Position numbers and translations under genes: made by a program. Below the pieces are notes generated by a model. That model was not told the origin of the DNA, made no database searches, and saw only the letters and a list, made by a program, of their open reading frames with translations. Positions 1-8,916 of a DNA stretch of 64,000 nt are shown here, one piece after another (the first letter of the stretch is position 1; the number at the start of each line of letters is the position of its first letter). Source of the DNA: Pseudevernia furfuracea (taxonomy: Eukaryota; Ascomycota; Lecanoromycetes; Lecanorales; Parmeliaceae); NCBI GenBank assembly GCA_022315425.1, contig JAIUPT010000041.1, positions 1,612,001 to 1,676,000 on the forward strand, written 5' to 3'.

Positions 1-998
1 CCGCATGGAGGAAGCTGCAAAAACAGAGAGGAAGAATGCAAAGAGCTTGAATAGGTGGGAGGAGTCAGAGAAGAAGCGATCAGAGGAACAGAGGGCCAAG
101 CTGGAAGCACTGCACAACCGGCAGCTGACTGGTCCTGTGGTTACATGTTGGAGTGGCCTGGCTAGGTGGGTCAACGGCAAGATTTCGCAGCTTGGTGTTG
201 GACAGATTAGAGAGGCCGGTCATGTAGAGAGATCCGTCACGCTTGACGAGGAAAAGTCTGCTCCGAATAGCAGACTGATCGCAGAGCGAGACCTGACAGG
301 AACCAAAAACCAGGATACAGCTATGTCTGAAAGCTCTCAATTTGACCTCGGAGCTGGGAATGCACAGCGCTCGCATCTACCAGATGCGCATCAGGTTCCC
401 TTTTCACAGCAGATCACATTCACACCGCCGCAAGGCCCTCACGGCTTTCTTGATGGCATACACGCTTACGCCGCCTTGCCAATGCAGCAGCATCAGGCAG
501 AATTCACAGGAACCGCCGACGCTGATTCGCTACCTCAGAACTATCCTGAGCCATCTTTTCCGAAACAATTAGACCGAGCTTCCTTTACGACCCTACCCAA
601 CTTGCATTCCACCCCACAAATCGAATTCAAAAGCCGAACATTGGTGGCTATCAAGAACTTTGACCCCAACCCCATAAAGATGCCTGAGTTACAAAACAGT
701 GTGCTTCTAAAGAAACGCAACGTAAAACCACCGAGTGAGTAGAGTACTGTCAATCGTTCTGTTCATCTCGCTAAGCTTTTCCGCAGAGCCGGTCTCAGAG
801 TCTTGCGCAATAACGATGCAGCCGGCTAATTTTCGAGATCCGAGGACGGGTCTGGCTTATGCGAATTCGTACGCGTATAAAGAGATTCAAAGGCTTCGGA
901 CTGGAGGATCTCGTTGGAGCAACCTGCTTGACTGTTATGTGGGTCCTGTACAAAGCGTCGCCCGAGGTGTCCCTGAACGGTTCTGGAAAGAGATATGA
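1..998 (+). CDS. VPS72: Vps72/Swc2 (YL1 family) SWR1-complex subunit, 5'-truncated by the window edge
   Basis: Visible coding is joined 1(5)-734 and 787-998; the frame is open at the left edge, so the N-terminus lies outside. The intron 735-786 starts GTGAGT and ends CCGCAG, and splicing gives the C-terminal YL1_C module: a Cys-containing start (SESCAITMQPANF), then FRDPRTGLAYANSYAYKEI, the strongly conserved block of this family. The preceding part is charged (KTERKNAKSL), then low complexity, as in the linker of Swc2. From family knowledge, Vps72/Swc2 binds H2A.Z-H2B and helps the SWR1 remodeller deposit H2A.Z in the nucleus. The stop TGA is at 996-998. The family call rests on the C-terminal motif and is fairly sure; the histone-binding N-terminal region cannot be checked here. 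Confidence 0.86.
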
Positions 999-1974
999 AG
1001 AGCGAAGCAATAGAATTGCGAGCACCGGCTGGAATACGGCTGTCGGGATGACCCACACAGCCACGCACATAGACCACTCAGCATGTTGAAGTGGGTACCA
1101 TCATTATCATCATTATCATCATCATCAGACCCTGAGCTTGCGCGATCATCACCAAGCAAAAGGTCGAATCCTCCTAAGCACCACTTTACAGCTCATGCCA
1201 AGCAGAGGAGGGCCTTGTGAAAGCTTAGTTTGGGGAGAAGACTGCTGGCGGAGCCACCAGGAGCCAATGGATGAGTCCGTGCGAAAATGTTGGACATTTT
1301 GAGGTAGGCACAGGATACGGGAAAGCGTGCAGGGAATGATTGGAAGGAAAGTGGCGCCAAATCGGATGCTAGTCACGAACAAAGTGCCCTGCTTGACGGA
1401 GGTGCATATTGGCTTTAGAATATGACAATGAATGTGGGAATTGAAGCCAATGATTCGAGAGCGTGTGGATGGAGGGCGTGGATGGTGACTTGAGACGTGT
1501 AGATGATGGAGTGATGCCTGCAAGGATGAGGTGACCAGGAGGCTAGTATTGGGAAAAAGAGTATATGAAGCTGTAGGAGCGAGCAATTAATTAGGTATAG
1601 AAAAAAGCCGTTAGTGGAGCAGTTTTAAAGTTCATTATCTCGGGAGGGGCGTAGTCTTCTTCTTTATCTTTCAGAGTCAGTCAACAAAGCTCCTCACTTC
1701 CTCACTTCCTTCACACTTACCTTCACATACCTTCTTACCTTCTAGCAATTGGACAACTCCAAACGCCGAATCAATTGTCCGTTTCCACAGGGATAGAGTA
1801 AGCCCGCTGTGACACCCTCATCCTGTTCCTGCAGAGCCCGTCTTTCTACACATAACACACTGACACACGCCTACTTAGTCATTGCCCAAAATTCAATTTC
1901 AGACCGCCATTTGGAACAAAGGCATATAGAGCAGCTCCGACCGCTGCCTCGAATCCCCTACATATCGTCGATCA
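999..1974. other. Intergenic region, 3' of VPS72 and 5' of the Ecl1-like gene
   Basis: No convincing gene. It contains a short ATC/ATT-rich run (about 1100-1128) and a pyrimidine-rich stretch with repeated CTTCCTCACTTCC/ACCTTC words (about 1675-1745), typical of the leader or promoter of a well-transcribed fungal gene. An open frame on the minus strand at 1149-1586 has no family resemblance and probably occurs by chance. Confidence 0.5.
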
Positions 1975-3208
1975 ATGTCCAGCAGCCACCATGCTCAAGT
2001 CCATGTCGCCCGTCGTTCTCACTCAACTTCAAATGTGACCAAGGTCCCCGTCAAAGCTCCTCGTTCGGCTCCTTCGTCCAAGACTCCTGTCACCCCCAAG
2101 ATCACCATCAAGCTTGCCAAGGGTACCAAGCACCCGAAGAACGAGGACGAGGACACTTTCCAACACGACGAGGACGACGATATGGCCTCAAGCTTCTTGC
2201 AGTTCTGGTGAGGCACAGCGATTGCATCTCCTCTTATCATGCCCTACCATCCCTGACTCGACCCATAGTGCAATGTGCGAGAAGCAAATCGTGGTCCCTA
2301 ACTCCTCCATCCTCTATTGTTCGGAGAGGTACCCCATCCCGCTTCCATCGCATCTTGCATCTTACTTACAGAGATCCTAGTTGCCGTCGCCGTGACTCTG
2401 TCGTTCCCACCACAAACCCCTACCTCAGCTTGGCCAGCTCCACGAAAATGTTGCCCTCCGCTCACCTCGATGATGTGGATTTCGGCTCCAAGATTCCTAC
2501 CTACGTTGCCGCCATGCGACCTACCCCTCGACCCACGAGCAACGCAAGGATACCTCCCATCGCCCAGTAAGTACCCTTTCGGAGCGAGTCTCCCCCCTCT
2601 TGTATCTTCCTTTGAGTCTGAAGACATCTTGTGGGACCAAAGAATTCTTTTTTCCCCATATCCTCCGACATGTCTTTGGACTCAAAAACTCAACCTGAAG
2701 TGGCGATGCTGACTCCGAGTGGTGAAGCGATGGCGAATCGGATCTCGATCCCACCGAGTGGAAACCAGCGGAACCAAATTTGACGGAAAGTAAATCACCG
2801 CCTAGTCCAAAGGCTGGGGAGTGGAAGCCCAAGCTACCGCACCGTCCCAGCAGTGAGGCTTTCTCTTACCTCAGCAAATTCCATCGCTCTAGTGATTCAC
2901 TCTATTCGAAGCGTCGCCCTGCGCTTGGTCACGGTCGCAGCACCATCTCGAGCCGTACCACTCCTTCGCTCAGCCATACGCCCACTGCTAGTACCTCGAG
3001 CGAGGAGAGTCTGTCAGGGACACCGTACGAATTTGTCGCTCGCCCTGCTCTCAGTATGCCAACGACGACAACTTCCCGTTGCACCGAGGGTGGAAAGCTT
3101 GCGCAGGTTGAGGATGATGACCTCACGTACGAGAAGGAGTTTGTCGGGACGAGCTTGGGCTCTGCTGCTGGAAGCTTGAAAAAGTTGCTAGGAACAGGAG
3201 AGATGTAG
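1975..3208 (+). CDS. Ecl1/2/3-type zinc-binding (life-span regulatory factor) domain protein
   Basis: Proposed exons 1975-2207, 2269-2328, 2372-2566 and 2728-3208 (969 nt, 322 aa). Splicing of the first intron creates FLQFCAMCEKQIVVPNSSIL followed by YCSE, and the third exon gives SCRRRDS. This Cys-rich arrangement (CxxC ... YCS ... CRRxDS) is the Ecl1/2/3 family signature known from filamentous fungi. In fission yeast the small Ecl proteins extend chronological lifespan and respond to nutrient and zinc limitation; in this longer protein the role is only inferred. The N-terminus is basic, then has an acidic DEDxxQHDEDDD patch; the C-terminal half is Ser/Pro/Thr-rich with an FSYLSKF segment. 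The acceptor of the last intron (GTGAAG at 2727) is weak and the 161-nt intron is long, so the start of exon 4 is the least certain boundary. Confidence 0.74.
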
Positions 3209-4024
3209 GTTCTCTCGCTGGAGAGGGTTTCTGGGAGAATGCGTGACATTTCAGTAAGACACGCGAGTATACATGAAGATTGTGTACGGCTCTCTGTTCC
3301 TTCCTCTCTGTAATCGAATCTACACTCTTTTGAGTGAGCCGGGGGTTCATCTCGACATGTGCCTACCGGAGGAGGTGATTACATTTGATTTCTTCAGTTT
3401 TTGCGAAAATAATATGCTATGTATCGTGGGTACCGACAGCCTTGGCTTACTTCCCCATGCTGAATCGTGCTTCCGTGAACCGTGATTGCAGTCCCATCAT
3501 GTCGACACTGGGCACTCTCTGTAAGGATGGATGGCCAGGAGCAACTTTCAAGCACTTGACCATTTTTTTCGTATTATACAGAATAAAAACCATGTTCTGT
3601 CCAACTTTGGTCAGGTTGGTTTTCCTTCCGATCTATCCTTCAGTGCTAACAACTCTCCAACTAACTATCCTCTTTCGTCTTCAAGGCTATCCTATCCTAT
3701 CCTGTAAGACACAAGGCCACCTTTCTCCTTTGCTCTTCGATGTTTTGAGGTCTGCGACGACGCTTTCTTTCCAATCCCCCCCACTGACCCCCTGGCCTTC
3801 TGCCCTTCCTATGGTTGCTGTTCCTTGGCCACGAGCCACGCGAACGGGACATTAAAGATTAAGAATACAAAATTTGCACGAAGTGAATGTAAGCTTCGGC
3901 CAACTTGGATATCTGAAAAAAAGATAAACGCCCCTTGGTATCCAACCGCACAGACCGGTATTGTTCGATAAAGAAGATATGGAAACATGTTGTTGTACAA
4001 TGAACCGCGTCAATAATCCCTCAC
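3209..4024. other. Convergent 3' intergenic region
   Basis: Lies between the 3' ends of the Ecl1-like gene (+) and the RRM protein (-). It should hold both 3' UTRs. A 156-codon open frame at 3385-3855 has no recognisable domain and its composition looks like UTR. I see no RNA gene or repeat. Confidence 0.5.
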
Positions 4025-4151
4025 TCACTGCGCGCCAGCGCTTTCCTCTGCCCATCCATTCAAACCCCAGTTGGCGGTGCCAAAGCCCAAACCGCTGACG
4101 CTGCTCAGCTGATGCCTATGGCTGTATTGCTGCTGCGAGCTTTGTTGCAAT

Positions 4152-4190
<39 letters not shown>

Positions 4191-6616
4191 TGAGACTGCT
4201 GGCTCTGGTTCCCGCTGTTGGTGAAATTTTCTTGCGAGAAAGCAGGTAAGCTGACAGCGCGAGCATGCTGCTGATTGCGTGAGGGTGCGAGCAAGCCACC
4301 AATGGTAGGCGCAGCGGTGGATAAGCCAATCCCGTTGACGCCTTGACTATAACTACTGCTATGCCCCTGCTGTTGCGGTGCATCGAGCATGCCGTTACTG
4401 AAAGCGTCATTGTTGGAATTTCCGTAGATAGCAGCTTGCTGGTTAGCGAGGACTTGTTGCTGCTGCTGTTGTAGGGTGGCGACAGAGTAAGGGTCCACCT
4501 GCTGCTGCTGTGACTCTTGCTCTTGCTGTGTCTGTTGGAGGGACATTTGGTTGAGATACATTGTCAAGGGATTGTTGCTGCCAGCGTTTAGGATTGCAGA
4601 TGGGGTTTGCGCATGGTTGGGTTGCTGATGGAAATGGAAGCCATTTCGTGAGTTGGAGCCTGTGGATCCCGGCGCGGGCGAAAGTGCAGCTCTTGTAGGA
4701 CTGACTGAAGATCCATTGTGACTCATCGACGGGTGTAGACTTCCATTCATTGGTGATGGCGACGCCATGCTCTCGTGCCCCTGCATGGAAGAGTTTTGAT
4801 GTTGCGAAGCGTGATGGTTGTTCTGATTGTTCTGTCGGGGAGCATTTCCGCAACGATCTTTGCCAAAGTTCACTTTGAACCGTTGGTAATCGTCTCTGCT
4901 TCGAATAGCCTCAATTGCCTTGATGGCGTTTGAAATGTTGGTGAAGTTAACAAACGCACAGCTCTTCTCTCGGAGTGTATTGACAAGCTCGATCTCGCCA
5001 TATTCCGAGAAGTCTTGACGCAGGCGCTCTTCGGTCCACGACTCGTCTAAATTTCCAACATAGACGTTCCGAGAAGCGCCACCACTCACAGCTAGAGCTA
5101 TCGCTGGTGGCAGAGCACCTGAATGCTTACCCCAGCCAATCTTGAGCCTTCTGTTATGAATCATGAGCCCCTGGATGTTACTCAGCGCATAGAAAGAGGC
5201 GGCTGATGTAGGATCGATGAATGTAACAAAGCAGATATGCTTGTCAGGAATGTACCTGATGTGGTGTAAAAGACCACCTCGAACGACGTTACAAATCTCT
5301 TCAACTGTAGTCTCTGGATGAATGTTTCCAAGATAGACGGTACGATTTCCGAGATTGTTCACTCCTCCAGCTTGGGTTGCCACGGCCGCTGCTGCAACAG
5401 ATTGTTGAGCTAGTGCATTGGAGATCAAGTCACGGTCCGCTCCATTCAGCATATGTGCATAGCCGGGGGCAATCCCAAGGTACTGAGCCGCGTTCTGCTG
5501 TTGCGTCTTTGAGACATAAGCACATCGGTCTTTGCCGTAGTAGACACGGCGAGGGGCCTGCCACTTGGGTTCTTGGGGCAGCTGCGAGACAGCTTTGATA
5601 GCGTTGCTGATTGAAAGAAAATGAACAAATCCAATCGCCTTTTCGCGCACAATCTTGACAGTGTCGATGGGCCCAAATTTCCCGAGATCGTCTTTTAATT
5701 CAGCTTCGGTCACTGTCTCCGGCAAATTACCCAAATACACATTCCTAGATGCACCAGATTGTTGCACTGCAACGGAGACGGACGTGGGAACCTGAGCTGG
5801 TTTCCCCCAGCCAACTTTAATATCCTGGCCGCGTATAGCCAGCTTCTTCAAAATCGCGTCTGAATGAAAGTGAGTGGCTGAGCTACCATCAAGGAACGAA
5901 ATGAATGCACAGTTCTTGTCTGGAAGCAACCGGACAGACTCGATCTGTCCACTTCGGACATGGCTAAGGATCTCTTCAGCCGAGGTCTCAGGAGGTATGT
6001 TACCAAGGTACACGGTTCTGCTACTGGCGTTGCTCATAGTCGGCGCCATCTGCATTGGTGCAGCTCCACCAAATCCTTGATTTCCGATATTACTGAATGT
6101 GCCAGTTGGTGACTGAGGTCCTCCCAAGAACTGCTGCGCTCCATAGTTGGTCGGCGAAACAATATTCTGATACAATTGAGGAGAGAATCCACCATGTTGG
6201 TTGTTTATGGGACTGCCGATCTGCGTTTGCTGATTGTGTTGATGTGCAACAGAGTTTTGATGATGGAAGCCGCCAAAGGTGTTGAATTGAGGTGTGGCTG
6301 GCTGGAAAGGACTGCCGATGAGTAGGTTGGTTGGTAAAAGAGGGGTGAAATTCATGTCCATGGCTGTTCCGGGAGTGGTCATATCGTTTGCATTTTGGTG
6401 GTTTGTCTGCCCATAAGTGCCAGTGTTGATAGACATGTTCGCCCGATGTGGGTGCCTACGAGCGTAACCTCCAACGGCATGCTGATTCGAGCTGTATGCA
6501 CCGTGAGAAAAGCCAGTCTCGTTACTGTTGGCAGTGGCGGATTTGGAAAAAGAGTGTGAAAAACGCCCTGCTGGCGCGTGGGGAGATTTGTCCGTTGCGG
6601 ACTCTTGTGGCTGCAT
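4025..6616 (-). CDS. Four-RRM RNA-binding protein, Nrd1/Msa2 (S. pombe) and Mrn1 (S. cerevisiae) type
   Basis: Single exon, 863 aa from the ATG at 6616 (the frame stays open a little further upstream but has no other ATG). Four RRMs start near residues 200 (RTVYLGNIPPE), 290 (RNVYLGNLPE), 424 (RTVYLGNIHPE) and 516 (RNVYVGNLDE). Each has a matching RNP1-like strand (CAFISF, IGFVHF, ICFVTF, CAFVNF). The order and the repeated IKVGWGK/LKIGWGK and YYGKDRC/NFGKDRC ends of the RRMs match the Nrd1/Mrn1 family. Fission yeast Nrd1 represses the start of sexual differentiation and binds stress and cytokinesis mRNAs; yeast Mrn1 is a post-transcriptional regulator. The N-terminus is Asn/Gln/His-rich and the C-terminus has a long polyglutamine run, both disordered. 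The 5' leader region is long and repeat-rich (to about 7.4 kb), which suits a regulated mRNA but shows no defined element. Confidence 0.88.
4155..4192 (-). repeat. CAG trinucleotide tract encoding polyglutamine
   Basis: A nearly pure CTG (plus strand) tract that reads CAG on the coding strand near the C-terminus of the RRM protein, giving about 13-15 consecutive Gln inside a broader Q-rich segment. Such tracts are length-variable by slippage. Confidence 0.9.
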
Positions 6617-7270
6617 TCCGAGCAGATGCGGTGGCAGGACGAAGTGTCCTGCTAATGTAATGCAATGGCAGCCGTGTTGGATGGTGGGAGTGGTCGGATG
6701 GTGAATTCTGAACACAGTAATTGGGTATGATGGTGTTTCGGGAACGCGTCAGGTAGTTCAAGACTCGAAGGAGAGTGCTTATGGTACAGGCAGATTGCTA
6801 TTCGGAAAGTAGTGTAAGTACCTGCACGTGTTAGAAAGGAAAGCGAATTGAAAATGGGTATTTCGAGAAGAAAAGTTGGCACACCTTTCAAGAGATAGGA
6901 TACACGGGTAGAAAGGGAGCGCCGACGAGCTCAATCAAGGGCTAGAAAGGGGATGTCGCAGGTGATAGTATTGAAATTAATGGAGCGTTCTAGCCACAAT
7001 GGTTGAGCGGTGTGAGTGGGTGTGTTTTGTGAGGGGATGAGATCGGGAAGTCGTGCTTCTGTAGAGCTATGGCCGCTTTCAGGATGTGTTTGATGTTGGA
7101 ATGCCGGGTAGGCTTGTATGTAGAGCAAACAAAGAGAGGGTGTTAATAATTATATTAAGGGAAGTTGTAAATGAATGAGTGCTACAAGTATTAGAAGAGG
7201 TTTGGGATGAAAAGAAAAGAATGTAGGGGCAGGGGAACTGCTGGAAATTAGAGTCAAAACCAATTGGGAA

Positions 7271-7313
7271 AGAGAGGGAGAGGGGGAGAGGGAGAGAGAG
7301 AGAGAGAGAGAGG
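7271..7313. repeat. GA/GGGAGA microsatellite
   Basis: Purine tract on the plus strand ending in about ten GA dinucleotides. Located about 0.7 kb upstream of the ATG of the RRM gene, where it reads as a TC-rich tract on that gene's strand. Confidence 0.9.
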
Positions 7314-7718
7314 GATGTGGAGGAGGGCAAAAGAGGAAGAGGGTGTGAGTTGAGAAATGTTGCAGAATAATTTGGGCTCGGGCAGGGGTCAGTCAATCAA
7401 TAAAACGAGAAATATCCTCTAATATTTAACCCCCTTTCCTTCCGCGCGAGCCACATTTAAGTACCGTATCTACCGTACAGTAGTAGCATTTGTACCTACC
7501 TTAGCATTTTGTGTACCTGATCTGCAACGCACGGGATTCATGCTTAATTTCCTTGCCTCTTTTTATAGCAGTGTCAAGCCACACTTGAAACTGAAGTCAC
7601 TTGACCCAGCCGTTGGGAAACTTGCACCTCGCCTTTACCTTCCCTACTCGTGCTAGGTACTGTAATCTGTCACGTGTAAGGTACAGACTATAGATTACAG
7701 ACTATACACTACAAACTG

Positions 7719-7760
7719 CAGACTACAGACTACAGACTACAGACTACAGACTACAGACTA
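7719..7760. repeat. (CAGACTA)6 heptamer tandem array
   Basis: Six perfect copies of CAGACTA, preceded from about 7681 by decayed copies (ACAGACTATAGATTACAG). No coding context. Confidence 0.95.
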
Positions 7761-8041
7761 CTCGGTAGTATGTAATAGTGTAGTATCATGTTATGATTGG
7801 AGAAATGCAAGCAGTCACGCATACCATCTGAATCGTGAGAATTTCTTTGCCAGTATTAATTACCACAGAAGTCATTACCCAACGCCAACGGTATTAGTGC
7901 AAAGGAACAAGCTGTGCGAGGACCTATATCCACAGCACTACATGACCCCTCTTCGCATATGTCAAATAAAGCCAAAGCTATGTAGACTGTACATGCTCAC
8001 TGGCTGAAGTGGAGCAGTTTGTCGGAACATTCATCACTTGC

Positions 8042-8581
8042 TCATTTCGAAGAAAATTTTTGGCCTTGAACGAGAGGTCCACTGCCAGACGGCGTGCTCT
8101 TGTTTTGGGTCTTGCCACAAACGGCGCAGGCTAAATGGTGCATTCAGCCCCTTGCTCTTGGTGTAAAAGTGAGAACAAAATGTACCGTTGCCAGTTTTGT
8201 AAGCACATCGATTGCAAAACTTGTGGCCTTGATCTATCTGTCGCCCGCTTAGCTAGCAATACATCGCCTTTTCTCCGGGCTTTTGACTGTACTTTCGTCT
8301 TGCATGTTGCACATGTGGAGCTGTAAGCCGCGTATGGATTCATTGCACTCTTGCTGAGGAGTTTGCTCTGTGCAAAAACATGTCAAATAGGCTGCTAACA
8401 GTGTAAGGATGCGCAAAGTAGCCCAGCCTACCTTTCCTATCCCGGACGCACTTGATGTAGCTGAGGATTTGCTCTTGTCATGGGAGGCAGCCGAGCCAAA
8501 ATACAAGTCATTTTTGCGCTGAACGCCCGGTGTGGCAAGCTCTGTTTTCTTTTGTGATTTTTGGCACTTGGCGCAGACCAT
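8042..8581 (-). CDS. CRIPT: CRIPT family small cysteine-rich protein
   Basis: Exons 8432-8581, 8293-8367, 8186-8237 and 8042-8130 (minus strand) sum to 366 nt, 121 aa. The protein starts MVCAKCQKSQ, continues with the conserved block SKLLSKSAMNPYAAYSSTC, then CATCKTKIDQGHKFCNRCAY and NACAVCGK. These four CxxC pairs and the NPYAAYSS motif are diagnostic of CRIPT. Introns are 64, 55 and 55 nt, all GT-AG; the splice choice was fixed by the need to join the Cys blocks in frame. Human CRIPT was named for binding PSD-95 PDZ domains and was later reported in minor-spliceosome particles; the role in fungi is not settled. It is divergent from the flippase gene across 335 nt containing a telomere-repeat-like box. 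The antisense strand has a chance Cys-rich frame (8135-8326). Confidence 0.9.
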
Positions 8582-8673
8582 CTTATATCGGGTATGACCA
8601 CAGTGGAAAGATAAATAAACCTGGATTGTGTCTCTCGGGGAAAGAAGTGATCTTGCAACGGAGGAAGTGTGGC

Positions 8674-8686
8674 TAGGGTTAGGGTT
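8674..8686. promoter_or_regulatory. Telobox-like element (TAGGGTTAGGGTT)
   Basis: Two tandem TTAGGG-type units in the 335-nt region shared by the divergent CRIPT and P4-ATPase genes, about 95 nt from the CRIPT ATG and 230 nt from the flippase ATG. Interstitial teloboxes in fungal promoters are bound by Tbf1/Rap1-type Myb factors; binding here is inferred. Confidence 0.5.
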
Positions 8687-8916
8687 CGGATAAACACCGG
8701 CCCGATGTCAGACGCTGCGGTTTGAGGCAGAGTGATTGAACAACCAGTTGATTGAACGAACTTCCAAGTCACAGAGAAATATGCCATTTTTCGTACACGT
8801 GTGAACAGCACACATGTATAAGGTTTCAGACCATTTGATGTTAAGCATCACCCTGCCCGCTTTGCTGAAACCACATCCATCTGGTCGAAGGCAGGTTCAA
8901 GACACCTGCGTCTTAC

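Larger units (their letters stand above)
6617..8041. other. Intergenic/5' leader region with simple repeats
   Basis: About 1.4 kb between the ATG of the RRM gene (minus strand) and the stop of CRIPT (minus strand). It holds a GA-rich microsatellite at about 7271-7313 and a heptamer array at 7719-7760. The proximal part is probably the promoter and a long 5' leader of the RRM gene. No coding exon could be supported. Confidence 0.6.

Noticed and set aside
1149..1586. 145-codon minus-strand open frame
   Set aside because: No ATG at its first codon, no recognisable domain and composition like non-coding sequence.
1809..2570. 253-codon open frame over the Ecl1-like gene
   Set aside because: It is a composite of another frame and exon 3. 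The conserved zinc motif is obtained only by splicing exons 1975-2207, 2269-2328 and 2372-2566.
3385..3855. 156-codon plus-strand open frame downstream of the Ecl1-like gene
   Set aside because: Low-complexity hydrophobic translation without any motif; more likely 3' UTR sequence.
4105..4410. Serine-rich open frame overlapping the polyglutamine tract
   Set aside because: A frame-shifted reading of the CAG tract (AGC gives Ser) inside the RRM protein gene.
8135..8326. Plus-strand Cys-rich open frame resembling a small zinc-finger protein
   Set aside because: It is exactly antisense to the CRIPT exons, and the CxxC pattern arises as a mirror of that gene. CRIPT itself is supported by family motifs and phase.
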